A DNA stretch of 64,000 nt from Megalobrama amblycephala (GCF_018812025.1 NC_063049.1:35779447-35843446); one strand, 5' to 3'; numbered from the stretch's first letter, positions 26,708-59,965 are shown. The notes: generated by a model from the sequence alone, not told the origin. Numbers and translations: made by a program.

Positions 26708-27407
26708 AACTAAATTATTCTAATAGTATCTCAATTACACTAAAATAACACTGGCATAATGTAAAATTAAATTATTTTATTTTGGAAACTTTATAACATT
26801 TCTCACACAATATGTATTTTCTGCATGAAAATATATAGCCATCTTTTTTATTACAGGAAGGGGTCCTTTTAAATGGGATCAAAATATTTGGTGGTTTACA
26901 ACCCCCAACAATGACACAGGCTGGTCACATCAATTACTCACATTTTAATGATTTTCAATCTGTAATATCTGTACTTTAATGTCAGAAGTGATGTACATTA
27001 TTATTTGATATTTTAATAAAGAAATAGCATGATGTGTGTCTGGAACAGCCTTACTGTATCGTTGAAAGCAAAACCAACAACAAATTAATCAGCAGTTTAA
27101 AACAATCACCAGTGTCCATAACATTTTAAAGATGCAGTTGAACCTGCCATTCAGTCAAGTGTTTAGACACACAATGAGTTTAATTTGCTCACAGACTGAT
27201 CACACATCACTTTGGGAGTTTCATTCCCTCCACAACACGGCTCAATGTTTATTTGAGACGATACATTTAGAGAACATACAGACAGAATCAGACACAAAAG
27301 TTCACTTGATTTAGCGGATACCTGGAGTCATTAGAGATGATCGGAGGTCTAAGGTTAATTTTACTGCCGCCGCAGCGAACCACGCGGATGTCACTCTTCT
27401 CCACCAT
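5769..27407 (-). CDS. wdr75: WDR75 (UTP17), SSU processome WD-repeat protein, complete
   Basis: WDR75 is a nucleolar component of the t-UTP part of the small-subunit processome, needed for pre-rRNA transcription and 18S processing. Coding exons from 5' to 3' on the minus strand: 27407-27322, 26146-26017, 25909-25844, 25756-25657, 24197-24073, 21082-21012, 20043-19927, 19830-19742, 19628-19470, 17259-17200, 17119-17004, 16740-16565, 15090-14939, 14814-14634, 11753-11659, 11193-11098, 10881-10712, 9142-9083, 8995-8852, 6262-6174, 5988-5769. All borders are AG/GT and every phase matches. The total is 2502 nt, 833 residues plus TGA, against 830 in human. The start is [18 protein letters not shown]-type blocks include [51 protein letters not shown] and [20 protein letters not shown]. 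The C-terminal part has [25 protein letters not shown], an acidic stretch and a final [10 protein letters not shown]. The exon at 9142-9083 uses the donor that preserves phase (a second possible GT lies 8 nt earlier), so it is the least certain. It is head-to-head with stat4 and tail-to-tail with slc40a1. Confidence 0.95.
6263..7080. other. wdr75 intron 19, 3'-side portion with a MITE
   Basis: Intron sequence between the exon at 6262 and the hAT element at 7081. Apart from the MITE at 6556-6798 nothing specific is recognised. Confidence 0.4.
6556..6798. repeat. Small palindromic MITE
   Basis: The left end reads CCCGGTTTCACAGACAGGGC and the right end is its near inverse (TTGTCTGTGAAACTGAGGG). 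A further inverted pair is formed by TTAGACTAAGCC and the matching stretch near 6765. About 240 bp, non-coding, in a wdr75 intron. The superfamily is not certain. Confidence 0.6.
7081..8246. mobile_element. Non-autonomous hAT-type element with perfect 8-bp target duplication
   Basis: It begins TAGGGATGTCC at 7081 and ends GGACATCCCTA at 8246, a perfect terminal inverted repeat. It is flanked by ATTTGAAT at 7073-7080 and again at 8247-8254, an 8-bp duplication typical of the hAT superfamily. The interior is rich in short GATCGG and CGGACTCGG motifs near both ends and has no transposase frame. A second repeat-like start (GGGGTGCAACGGTTC near 7195) suggests an older nested element. It sits in wdr75 intron 19. 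Confidence 0.85.
8247..8851. other. wdr75 intron, remnant of a dispersed repeat
   Basis: The stretch at about 8575-8790 resembles the repeat at 15163-15500 and 17640-17870 (shared AATATGCTGA-like and TTTATTTGAAAT segments). The rest is AT-rich intron with nothing recognised. Confidence 0.35.
9475..10427. mobile_element. TTAA-flanked non-autonomous DNA transposon, copy 1
   Basis: TTAA at 9475-9478 is followed by AGGTGCCATCGAA. The right end mirrors it (TTCGATGGCACCT) before TTAA at 10424-10427. TTAA duplication fits the piggyBac type. A related copy in the opposite orientation is at 33666-34637. No transposase frame is seen. It lies in a wdr75 intron. Confidence 0.8.
11281..11587. repeat. Small element of the GTTCACCCAAAAATGAAA family
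   Basis: The left end AGTTTACACAAAAATGAAA and right end GGCTGAACTATCCATTTAA are inverted versions of the family ends seen many times in the window. TTAA is kept only at the right (11584-11587). It sits in the wdr75 intron between the exons at 11753-11659 and 11193-11098. Confidence 0.6.
12186..12361. repeat. Short TTAA-flanked MITE of the GTTCACCCAAAAATGAAA family
   Basis: TTAA at 12186-12189 and 12358-12361. The left end is AGAATAGTTTACCCAAAAGG and the right end GGCTGAACACTTCC. It contains an A run near 12291-12310. Confidence 0.65.
12477..13537. mobile_element. TTAA-flanked element with a second element nested inside
   Basis: Outer ends: TTAA at 12477-12480 then AGGGAAAGTTCACCCAAAAA, and GTGAACTATCCC before TTAA at 13534-13537. 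The inner interval, about 12650-13059, has its own inverted ends (TTTCCACTGCATG against CATGCAGTGGAAAA, and GGCTCGCTTTA against TAAAGCGAGCC). The inner element therefore landed in the outer one. Non-coding. Confidence 0.7.
13545..13805. repeat. Degenerate MITE with GGCCCTATTTTAACGATCT end
   Basis: It starts GGCCCTATTTTAACGATCT and ends with GCTAGGGCCC near 13803, giving a short inverted end with GC-rich interior segments. It is a weak and decayed copy. Confidence 0.4.
13806..14633. other. wdr75 intron, nothing specific recognised
   Basis: Between the decayed MITE and the exon at 14814-14634. Contains a short AAT run near 13910-13925 and a TA run near 14208-14222. Confidence 0.35.
15163..15500. 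repeat. Dispersed MITE-like repeat
   Basis: It starts ACTACAGTTCGAAAGTTTAA and includes TTTCAAATAAAAGCTGTTC and ATCATGTGACACTGAAGACTGG. The same family appears inverted and truncated at 17640-17870. It is in the wdr75 intron upstream of the exon at 15090-14939. Confidence 0.5.
15540..16300. repeat. Probable decayed hAT-like element
   Basis: Segments such as GGAATCGAATACTTG, TTATCGATTCC and the GGGTTTGGGTAAGAAG region resemble the ends of the TCGG-rich element at 7081-8246 in style. I could not define its borders. Confidence 0.3.
17640..17870. repeat. Second copy of the 15163-15500 repeat, inverted and truncated
   Basis: Contains CCAGTCTTCAGTCACATGAT and AACAGCTTTTATTTGAAAT, the inverse of segments in the 15.2-kb copy. 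Confidence 0.5.
17880..18457. mobile_element. TTAA-flanked hairpin-prone element
   Basis: TTAA at 17880-17883 then AGGATTAGTTCACTTTCA. The right end GAAAGTGAACTAATGC precedes TTAA at 18454-18457. The two halves are inverse copies (for example ATCCATCATAAAC near 18082 against GTTTATGATGGAT near 18244). A T run near 18161-18180 lies between them. Confidence 0.75.
18458..19469. other. wdr75 intron with a hAT-like remnant
   Basis: From about 18688, TAGGGCTGTCAAGAGATTAA resembles the end of the hAT MITE at 47179-47537, and a GATTAATC-rich stretch follows. No partner end was found, so it is a truncated copy at best. Nothing else is recognised before the exon at 19628-19470. Confidence 0.35.
20073..20835. 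repeat. Member of the GTTCACCCAAAAATGAAA family, partly decayed
   Basis: TTAA at 20073-20076 followed by AGGAACAGTTCAGCCAAAAA. The opposite end is GAGGTGAACTATTTCTATAAG near 20835 without TTAA. The AT-rich middle probably includes other insertions. Confidence 0.55.
21120..21185 (+). repeat. Possible tRNA-derived SINE fragment
   Basis: A B-box-like GGGTTCAATTCC sits near 21151-21162, but there is no clear A box and no cloverleaf, so a tRNA gene is not supported. It is at most a short SINE remnant. Confidence 0.25.
21186..22237. other. wdr75 intron, nothing specific recognised
   Basis: AT-rich intron between the exons at 24197-24073 and 21082-21012. No ends or frames recognised. Confidence 0.3.
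22238..23073. mobile_element. Long palindromic element, about 836 bp
   Basis: Left end AAAGGATTAGTACACTTTCA (TTAA at 22238-22241) and right end GACAGTGGACTAATCCTTTA at 23073. The two halves are near-perfect inverse copies meeting at about 22655. Examples are CTTATCTAGCGAAACGATCG against CGATCGTTTCGCTAGATAAG, and ATCCAAGATGTTCATG against CATGAACATCTTGGAT. It can fold into one very long hairpin. In a wdr75 intron. Confidence 0.75.
23100..23655. repeat. Right-hand part of a TTAA-family element
   Basis: The right end TTTTTTGGGTGAACTACCCC and inner segments such as CATGAAGCAGTGTTTTGAAA and AAGTATTCTTGTCGCTT match the 42495-43193 copy. The left end is not preserved. Confidence 0.5.
24348..25163. 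mobile_element. TTAA-flanked element with GTGCCCC ends
   Basis: TTAA at 24348-24351 then AGTGCCCCTATTATGC. Inverse end AATTGGGGCACTT before TTAA at 25160-25163. About 0.8 kb, no long frame. In a wdr75 intron. Confidence 0.7.
26347..26702. repeat. Large complex TA/CA/TC microsatellite
   Basis: Long TA runs (26347-26407, 26482-26527, 26631-26702) are separated by TCTC and ACAC blocks. It lies in the first intron of wdr75. The apparent frames over it are Ile-Tyr and His-Thr repeats and are not genes. Confidence 0.95.
26703..27321. other. wdr75 intron 1, promoter-proximal side
   Basis: No repeat or gene signal recognised between the microsatellite and the first coding exon. Confidence 0.3.
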
Positions 27408-27529
27408 GTTTTCTGCCTCTGAACATCACATGTGGCCGCTGTGCGTTTCTTCTTCGTCTGTAGTGAAAAGAAACTCAATGGAGCACAGCGTCATCGTGCG
27501 GCCGGGCGTGAACATGAAGAGTTGCTAAA

Positions 27530-27829
27530 GTTACAATAAGGTAACAATTAGTTACCATGACATGAACTAATAATGAACTGCACTTATAAATCTTTGTTAA
27601 TGTTAATTTCAACATTTACTAATACATTATTAAAATCTTGTTAACATTAGTTAATGCACTGTGAACTAACATGAACATACAACGAATAACTGTATTTTCA
27701 TTAACTAACGTTAACGAAGATTAATACAGTAACAAATGTATTGCTCATGATTAGTTCATGTTAGTTAATGCATTAACATTAATGTTTAACTAATGAACCT
27801 TACTGTAGAGTGTTACCAATGTTACAGTA
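27530..27829. repeat. MITE rich in inverted TTAACATTAGTTAATGC motifs
   Basis: The interval repeats motifs such as GTTAACATTAGTTAATGCA, TTCATGTTAGTTAATGCA and TTAACTAATGAACC in both orientations, and ends TACTGTAGAGTGTTACCAATG. It lies about 120 bp upstream of the wdr75 start, so it may limit that promoter. Confidence 0.6.
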
Positions 27830-28534
27830 AAACACATAAAATGGTAGCATATTGTATTATTAATTAAAAAAGAATACATGCAGTCTTACTGTGGTAAAGA
27901 ATAAATAAAAAGTAGGAATTACTATTATTTATGAAGAAAATGTATATTATATTTACCATGGTAATGCATAAATACATGAAAAAATTATTTATAATGTAAA
28001 ATAAAAAGTATGAAAAAGAGGAATTGACAGAATTCTTATATTTATTGATAGAGTAAATGCGATCAGTGGTTTTGACAGACTGTCAAAAATGATTTTGGGC
28101 TCTTGTTCAGTTGAATTAACCCTATGGTTAATTCAACTTTAACAATATCAATAAACATTTTCATAATTTTTTAATTTATTTATTTTTTCTAAGTTTGTTG
28201 CCTCGAGGCAACATTGTACCACAATGGAAAAATTTTAACATTTGGCATTTTCATGTAGAAAAAAGAAATATATTTATTGAAAACATCAATTTCTTTAATT
28301 AGACACTTGAACAAACAAATTTATCTAGTTTTTAATGTATTAAAAGTTTTATATTTAATAGAAAGTAACATTTTAACATGCAACACCGTACCATAAAATG
28401 AGCTAAAGCTACATGATTTTTGAACATTTTGGCACAAGTTAATTTTGTTGTGTTCGATTCACCTAATTTATATAAGAAGTAGTACGTCATGGCATTGTGT
28501 GCTACGTCATGGGAGTTAACGCTTTTTGGACGTA
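27830..28534. other. Divergent wdr75-stat4 interval, nothing recognised
   Basis: AT-rich spacer with no gene or transposon end. Confidence 0.3.
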
Positions 28535-28828
28535 CTCTAAAAAATGCTAGGTTAAATATGGACAAACCCAGGGATTGGGTTGTTTTCACCCAGCCATTTT
28601 TTTTTTCAACCAATTTTGGATTTATTTTTTTAGCCAGCAATATATTAATATAGTAAAAGGCATGTTTTTGCTCACCCTCAAATAGGGGCAAATTTGTGGG
28701 GTATTTTAAGCTGAAACTTGACCAGACCAGAGACTTATATTATATCTTGTGAAAGACGGCATAATAGGTGCCCTTAAACCCAACCTGCTGGGTTTGTCCA
28801 TATTTTACCCAACCCAGCATTTAGAGTG
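28535..28828. mobile_element. TA-flanked MITE with GGGTTTGTCCATATTT ends
   Basis: Left end CTCTAAAAAATGCTAGG, right end CCAGCATTTAGAGTG, each bordered by TA (28533-28534 and 28829-28830). Inner inverted segments are AAATATGGACAAACCC and GGGTTTGTCCATATTT. TA duplication fits the Tc1/mariner type. A shorter relative is at 48837-48981. Confidence 0.7.
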
Positions 28829-28859
28829 TATGGCTGTCATGCCGGAAGCTCGTTAATTT

Positions 28860-29385
28860 ACTTTATAAAGTTTTAAATAAGGATGTTTGTCTTACACAAA
28901 CGCATCGATTCACTTCGGAAGTCCTTTATTAACCCCCCGGAGTCGTACACAGTAAAAAACGTTGGGTTGTTTTTTTAACCCAACTGCTGGGTTACACATA
29001 TTGGGACCACTGTGTTGGGTTATCTTAAAATTTGGTCATTTTTTTCATTGTTGGATTATTTTTAGATATAACCCAACTGGTTTTTAACCCAATCATTGGG
29101 TTAAAAATAACCCACAGTTGGGAAGGTGCTATGTTAACCTATAGTTGGGTTACTTGTTTGGTTATTTTTAACCCAACATTTTTTAGTGAGTATGGATTAA
29201 TTTTTTTATGGATGGATGCATTTTTTTGGCCCCCATTCACAACCATTATAAACAGGACTAAGGATATTTTTAAATATTTCTCCGATTGTGTTCGTCTGAA
29301 AGAAGATAGTCATATTTGCCTAGGATGGCTTGAGGATGAGTAAATCATGGGATCATTTTCATTTTTGGGTGAACTATCCCTTTAA
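28860..29385. mobile_element. Truncated TTAA-family element split by a later MITE
   Basis: The parts at 28860-28945 and 29193-29385 together match the right half of the 17880-18457 element (AACCCCCCGGAG then GGATGGATG, then the family end GGTGAACTATCCC and TTAA at 29382-29385). The match is interrupted by an insert at 28948-29190. Confidence 0.65.
28948..29190. mobile_element. TA-flanked MITE inside the 28860-29385 element
   Basis: Left end CACAGTAAAAAACGTTGGG, right end CCCAACATTTTTTAGTGAG, bordered by TA at 28946-28947 and 29191-29192. Many AACCCAA and TTGGGTT motifs lie inside. It interrupts an older element, which gives the order of insertion. Confidence 0.75.
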
Positions 29386-29390
29386 TCCAT

Positions 29391-53504
<24,114 letters not shown>

Positions 53505-53855
53505 AAAAGCCAACAACCCCATTTCACTCGGATCCAAGATTTTGGATGGGTTCAAAGCTTTCCATCTGTTTATTCTGGTTTCTGTTGCCATTCTTAACTT
53601 TTCTGGCTATATGCCACTAAAAAACATAACTTCTCTGTTTTGATTTGCATAGAGAGTGTATATTCCAAAATACTGTCAATATGAAAATGAATTCAGATGT
53701 CATAATTCTAGTAATTTGGCTGAAGGTCTCATGTATCTGTAAAATTCACATTTGACAAAACATTAATCTGCCTTAACATTATACTCATTATACAGTTTAT
53801 GTATATATTATGACAAGCTTGTTGTTGCTATTGTATTTTTTTTTTTTTAAATAAA
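53505..53855 (+). other. stat4: stat4 3' UTR
   Basis: Non-coding sequence after TAG 53502-53504, ending with AATAAA at 53850-53855 just after a T run. A Tc1 element begins 40 bp later. Confidence 0.7.
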
Positions 53856-54174
53856 GAATTTTATGGTTTCTCTTTTGTATTATTATTAGTAGTACAGGTG
53901 CTGGTCATATAATTAGAATATCATCAAAAAGTTGATTTATTTCACTAATTCCATTCAAAAAGTGAAACTTGTATATTATATTCATTCATTACACACAGAC
54001 TGATATATTTCAAATGTTTATTTCTTTTAATTTTGATGATTATAACTGACAACTAAGGAAAATCCCAAATTCAGTATCTCAGAAAATTAGAATATTACTT
54101 AAGACCAATACAAAGAAAGGATTTTTAGAAATCTTGGCCAACTGAAAAGTAGGAGCATGTACAGCACTCAATAC

Positions 54175-56450
54175 TTAGTTGGGGCTCCTTTTGCCTGAAT
54201 TACTGCGTGGCATGGAGTCGATCAGTCTGTGGCACTGCTCGGGTGTTATGAGAGCCCAGGTTGCTCTGATAGTGGCCTTCAGCTCTTCTGCATTGTTGGG
54301 TCTGGCATATCGCATCTTCCTCTTCACAATACCCCATCGATTTTCTATGGGGTTAAGGTCAGGCGAGTTTGCTGGCCAATTAAGAACATCCTTAAACCAG
54401 GTACTGGTAGCTTTGGCACTGTGTGCAGGTGTCAAGTCCTGTTGGAAAATGAAATCTGCATCTCCATAAAGTTGGTCAGCAGCAGGAAGCATGAAGTGCT
54501 TAAAACTTCCTGGTATACGGCTGCATTGACCTTGGACCTCAGAAAACACAGTGGACCAACACCAGCAGATGACATGGCACCCCAAACCATCACTGACGGT
54601 GGAAACTTTACACTGGACCTCAAGTAACGTGGATTGTGTGCCTCTCCTCTCTTCCTCCAGACTCTGGGACCCTGATTTCCAAAGGAAATGCAAAATTTAC
54701 TTTCATCAGAGAACATAACTTTGGACCACTCAGCAGCAGTCCAGTCCTTTTTGTCTTAAAGGGTTACTTCAGGATTTAGCATTAAGCTTTGTATTAGTAG
54801 AATACCACTAGTATTTTTGAATTACCGTGCTTTCCCCCTTCATATCAGCCCGAGATGAGAGATTTATGCATTTTTATTCTGTAAAAAAGCCTCCGATGAC
54901 GCAAAAATCGTCATTTTGCGTCATCGGAGGCTTTTTTGGCCAGAGGCTTAAAACTACAGCCAGTAATAGCAGGTAGTTCCGCATTTTTTCACCACGCCCA
55001 TACATATGCGCGTTTGAGGTCACTCACGGACATAGATCAAAGATTTTATCAAAAGTGGGTGTCAATTATATTTTTAAGCTTACAGTAATTAACTTTATTT
55101 TGTCTGCACAACATCAGTGGTTCATCTCGCAAATGTATCGGTCTCTGCAGTCATCTCAACCAATACAGCAACAGGCTTTTGTGGTAACGTTAGCATAAAT
55201 AGATAAATCGACTAACTCAGTTTTACAGAACAGTGGCTTTACTTTGATAACAGTCAACTTATATGCAACTTATATGTAATTCTATCTAAAAGTCTATCTA
55301 ACGTTACTTTGCTAAGTTTACAGTTTTACTGCTACCTACAACACTACATATAGGCTACTGTGTTATCAGTCTAGTATCAGCGAGTCTTACCTCTAGGCGA
55401 ATACGCTTAGTACCAGATGCCCAGGCTGTTCGTCCTCTGGGCAAGTGAATATCGATGGTATCGCGGTGTCCTTCAGAATGGTTCTCTTCATTGCAAGGAT
55501 ATTTGGTTCGTAGTCCTCGTGCTTGAAATGGAGACTACATATTTACTACACGTTTTTTTAGGTTTTCTATAACGGTGTCATCTCCAAACTTCAGGTGTTT
55601 GATGGCCCGCAGCCACTGTTTACATCGCTCCAAATCTTTAACTTAATCGGAAAATGATGGAAACTTACTTGTCCTTTCCTGGTTTTGGGTGTACATCCAG
55701 GTACAAAGCAATTTAGCACCATTTCGCTGTAAATGTATGAACTAACTCACGATTTATAGAATTAATATGTAACAAAGCAAGCCTAGTTGTTTAAATTTCC
55801 GCCTGTAACCGATAGGCGTGGTTTGGGCGTGGCCTCTCGCAAGGGCAGCAAAACAAGTGCATTCTGGGAGTTGTTGTCTTTCATCCACATTAGTCAAAAA
55901 TACATTTTCTGCCTTTTCTCAGTCTAGAAAGCTCCAAATTCAAAAATAATTTCACATTTCTACTACATAAATGACCAATTTTAAATATACATTCATCTTT
56001 CCAGGGGTGAAGTACCCCTTTAAGCCCAGGCGAAACGCTTCTGACGCTGTCTGTTGTTCAAGAGTGGCTTGACACAAGGAATGCAACAGCTGAAACCCAT
56101 GTCTTGCATACGTCTGTGCGTAGTGGTTCTTGAAGCACTGACTCCAGCTGCAGTCCACTCTTTGTGAATCTCCCCCACATTTTTGAATGGGTTTTGTTTC
56201 ACAATCCTCTCCAGGGTGCGGTTATCCCTATTGCTTGTGTACACTTTTTTCTACCACATCTTTTCCTTCCCTTCGCCTTTCTATGAATGTGCTTGGACAC
56301 AGAGCTCTGTGAACAGCCAGCCTCTTTTGCAATGACCTTTTGTGTCTTGCCCTCCTTGTGCAAGGTGTCAATGGTCGTCTTTTGGACAACTGTCAAGTCA
56401 GCAGTCCTCCCCATGATTGTGTAGCCTACAGAACTAGACTGAGAGACCAT
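54175..56450 (-). pseudogene. Broken Tc1-type transposase
   Basis: Cut-and-paste DDE transposase. Pieces in order: 56450-about 56230 (GRTADLTVVQKTTIDTLHKE, with an HTH including EAGCSQSSVSKHIH), 56244-56023 (NPFKNVGEIHKEWTAAGVSA) in another frame, then the TTAA insert 54756-56023, then 54752-54175. The third part carries the catalytic Asp in FSDESKF, the second Asp in FQQDLTPAHSAK and the Glu in SPDLNPIENRW, consistent with DD34E. At least two frameshifts (near 56230 and between about 54470 and 54590) and the insertion inactivate it. The stop is at 54175. Confidence 0.88.
54756..56023. mobile_element. TTAA-flanked element inside the Tc1 transposase
   Basis: TTAA at 54756-54759 then AGGGTTACTTCAGGATTTAG, and CCAGGGGTGAAGTACCCC before TTAA at 56020-56023. 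Inner part includes the short palindrome GCCTCCGATGACGCAAAA and its inverse at 54888-54932. No coding frame. Confidence 0.8.
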
Positions 56451-56733
56451 TTAAAGGCCTTTGCAGGTGTTTTGAGTTCATTAGCTGATTAGAGTGTGAC
56501 ACCAGGTGTCTTCAATATTGAACCTTTTCACAATATTCTAATTTTCTGAGATACTGAATTTGGGATTTTCCTTAGTTGTCAGTTATAATCATCAAAATTA
56601 AAAGAAATAAACATTTGAAATATATCAGTCTGTGTGTGTAATGAATATAATATACAAGTTTCACTTTTTGAATGGAATTAGTGAAATAAATCAACTTTTT
56701 GATGATATTCTAATTATATGACCAGCACCTGTA

Positions 56734-57686
56734 GTATTAGTAGTAATAGCAGTTTAACAAAATACCAACAATGTGCACTCATAAAATGCATAATCATAAA
56801 ATGTCAGCAAAATTGTGGTTGCTGACATTATGAGGATGGAAATGTTATTGAGTGGGCAGCAGACCGCATGTTCCAACATGGGAAAGACTTCGACCCACAT
56901 TCTTCCTGGCAGCATATGTGAAGTGTTTGCACAGTCGAATTCAGTCATTTAGAGATACAAATAGGAATCTAAACACATTCTTCTTTAGCGTGTGTGGAAG
57001 TCAATCATTATAAATGGAAAACTTCCATTAAAGTCTATTATTAGATACACTATACGTCTGCAATATGATTTATGACATTTAAATTCAGACTTTTTTCAGA
57101 CACCTGGCTTTATACATTACACTTTACTATGTATTTACTAAATATTATGCAAACAATTAGGCGTCTGCTTCATTCTCTTAGTTTTGGTATGGTGATGTGG
57201 CAAAAAATGCTGATGTCATCACAAGTGAAAGGCCATGAAGAAAAAAAAACTTGGCAGGACTATGAATCATAAGTTCATTGTAATAAAGAGTTTCATTTCT
57301 GTAACAATCCAGACACTAATATGCAGTACATTTTCATATCCCTGTCATGTGTTAATATATTGGATAGAATTAGAAATTATATTAGTTTTTGTTTATCTCA
57401 TTATCACAATTAAGTGAACAATGGGCTAATTTTCAAGTTTCACTACTTTGGACTGAGCTGATGTTGTAATTTTTGCCATGTCTAATGTTTTTAAAAATGA
57501 AAGAAAGAAAAAAAGGCTATTTATTAAAAAATATTCCAGGTGTATTCAAAGGAAATTGTTTTAACTGGTAATCAATGTATTTCCTATATCCTCAATTTCA
57601 TGTTTCATCCTGTTCAACTAACAAAAAACAGCAACCTGTTAAGAAAACCCATATTATTCTACTAATTGTAACTAAGGGCTTTTCGC
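56734..57686. other. stat4-stat1 intergenic gap, nothing recognised
   Basis: No gene or repeat end recognised. Confidence 0.3.
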
Positions 57687-58024
57687 TTAAAGGGATAGTT
57701 CACCCAAAAATGAAAATTCTGTCATTATTTACTCAACCTCAAGCTATTCCAAACCTGTATTAGTTTCTTTCTTCTGATGAACATAAAGGAAGATATTTTG
57801 AAGATTAGGGGAAACTGAACAGTTCTAAGGCACCATTGACTTCCATAGTATTTTTTTTCCTACTATGGAAGTCAATGGTGCCCCAAAGCAGCCTGGTTAC
57901 AAACGTTCTTCCAAATATCTTCTTTTGTGTTCAGCAGAAGAAAGAAACTCATACAGGTTTGGAATAACTTGAGGGTGAATAAATGATGACAGAATTTTCA
58001 TTTTTGGGTGAACTATCCCTTTAA
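57687..58024. mobile_element. Intact short TTAA-family MITE, 338 bp
   Basis: TTAA at 57687-57690 then AGGGATAGTTCACCCAAAAA; inverse end TTTTTGGGTGAACTATCCC and TTAA at 58021-58024. The halves are inverse (GACTTCCATAGTA against TACTATGGAAGTC, CACCATTGACTTCC against GGAAGTCAATGGTG). The least interrupted copy in the window. Confidence 0.85.
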
Positions 58025-58229
58025 GGGATTTGGCCCAGTTCCTTAATGACATCAACCTCCAGGAAGTGACGTCATTCTGGTGGAAAACAAGACATATATC
58101 ATCAGTGAGTATTTATGTTATTAGTTGGTTTGTTTCATTATGAAACTTTCCTTCCTGTTTAATAAAAAAACACAAATTGTTATGTGATCTTGACCTAAGC
58201 ATTTTCAAACCCTTTATAGAACTACTTCC

Positions 58230-59082
58230 TTAAAGCTGCTGTCGTTTTTTTTTTTTTTTTGATCCAAAATCAATTATTGAACAAGTACATAACCAGCCAG
58301 TGTTCAAAACTATCTCCTTACCTTACCGATTCACAACTGTAAGCTTGTAATAATGTTTTATAATTTACTGGTACTGGTGGGTTTTCGCAGGAAATTCGAG
58401 CATGTTGTGGTTTGTCTTTGCATTACATCTGTTTACATAAAGAAGGAGTCCCAGCTAACTAGGCTATATCGCATATGAGACGGATCATTTATAGCCTTTT
58501 CCCACAGCAGAATATATGCAATAATTCACTTATCATTTGGATGGTGGATTTTATGGTACGGCAAATAAAACGTTAGAGATTAGACTGTACAGAAACTGAA
58601 ACCTACAGGTAACGCTAATACACACTAAATACACATAGCCATGCAATGATGATAATGATGATGTTGTTAACATTAACAATTTGAGAACAAAGTATAACAA
58701 TAACAATAATAATAATTTGCATGGTTTAACGTGATCCGAGCTAGGCAATGATTCGGTTTAATCACTATTAGCAGCGCAATTTATTGTAATGCTTTTTTCC
58801 CTCTCAGTTGGTCAGAACAAAAGTGGCAGATTTGTTACTTACTTGTTCAGATGACATTTTCCGGTGAAAATTCTTAGTTTGGTCATAGACTAAAATCTGT
58901 TGTCCCGAAGTACAATATCCACACTGATGTGGTGACTGACAGCAAACATTAGATTAATCCGCGCTGAGGAACCGTGTCGATGCACAACGCACGTGACGAT
59001 GATAATTCTGCAAATAACTGCAATTGCAGGTTTCAAACAGAGATGGCGACAAAGAGATAAAACTTACGGACTGCAGCTTTAA
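58230..59082. mobile_element. TTAA-flanked element with AGCTGC ends, copy A
   Basis: TTAA at 58230-58233 then AGCTGCTGTC; right end TTACGGACTGCAGCT before TTAA at 59079-59082. 853 bp. An inverted relative of nearly the same length (854 bp) is at 63099-63952 in stat1. Confidence 0.8.
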
Positions 59083-59099
59083 ATTACAGCATTCATTTA

Positions 59100-59497
59100 T
59101 TTGAATGTTTGTAAGTTACTCTAAGTAATTCATTACTAGCTACTAATTGCATATTCAACAATGTAATTAGTTTACTGTACTAATTACTCTTTCTAAAAAA
59201 TAAAAAAAATGCATTACTTAATACTAATTACTTTCTAAATGCCATTTCATAAATTGCATAAATTATTCTTGATCTAAAGGGTATTTAAAGGGAGAATGTT
59301 ACAAATATACATTTTAACATTAAATTTGACTATTGTTTATGTCGAATTCCTTGTTCTATAATCTATGCAGCATTTAATGCAATTACATCAGAAGTAACTG
59401 TAATTAAATTACAGACTTACTTTAGGTACTTTTTCAAGGGGAACGTATTAAATTACAGTGATTAATTACTTAGTAATAGATTACACCCAACATTGGT
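59100..59497. repeat. Possible repeat ending in TTACACCCAACATTGG
   Basis: TAATTA-rich interval ending AGTAATAGATTACACCCAAC, resembling the start of the 45603 repeat on the opposite strand. Left border not defined. Confidence 0.35.
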
Positions 59498-59952
59498 AAC
59501 AACAACAGAATGACTCATATCACATAAGATCATTTTTAATTTAAAGTGAAAGAAACGTCGAATCTGTTCTTCTCCATTTGCTACATTTGAAACAAAGGGC
59601 ACATGAAAAGCCAAGGTGTCTCCATAAAAACATCCAGTGGCGTGGAGTAAAATACTAGGGAACTGACGCAAATCCTAGTTTCGTTTCTCGGTTTTATTCC
59701 TGCATTCAGTTCGTTTAGGTCTCGCTTTCTCAGAAAACGCGTGCTTGCCTGCTGGCTGTGCCATGAGTTTCGCATCCCCCCTCCCGTCCAGACCGCAGCC
59801 TATCAGCCCGAAAGTCTGCTCCACGTAAGGTCAGTGATGGATCAGAAGTGTCCTTTCCTTTGCTGAATCAGTTATCAATGCTTCTTAGCTTATTATGAAC
59901 GTTTTTAAATGATGTATTTGTGTTTGTATCATATATTTCTAGCGTTTCGCTA

Positions 59953-59965
59953 AGTTTCAGTTTTC
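59953..59965 (+). promoter_or_regulatory. Consensus ISRE upstream of stat1
   Basis: AGTTTCAGTTTTC fits the interferon-stimulated response element pattern AGTTTCASTTTYC at every position. It lies about 270 bp before the inferred stat1 transcription start. ISGF3 (STAT1-STAT2-IRF9) or IRFs would bind it, fitting interferon induction of stat1. Confidence 0.7.

Larger units (their letters stand above)
53895..56731 (-). mobile_element. Tc1-type transposon interrupted by a TTAA element
   Basis: Ends CAGGTGCTGGTCATATAATT and its inverse at 56731, with TA at 53893-53894 and 56732-56733. The terminal inverted repeats are long, about 200 bp. Without the 1.26-kb insert the element is about 1.57 kb, the usual Tc1 length. 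The transposase remnant is on the minus strand (see separate entry). It lies between stat4 and stat1. Confidence 0.9.

Noticed and set aside
26243..26713. Long open frames on both strands
   Set aside because: They are translations of TA/CA microsatellites (Ile-Tyr, His-Thr repeats).
54179..54627. Plus-strand open frames of 96 and 132 codons
   Set aside because: They are antisense to the Tc1 transposase remnant.
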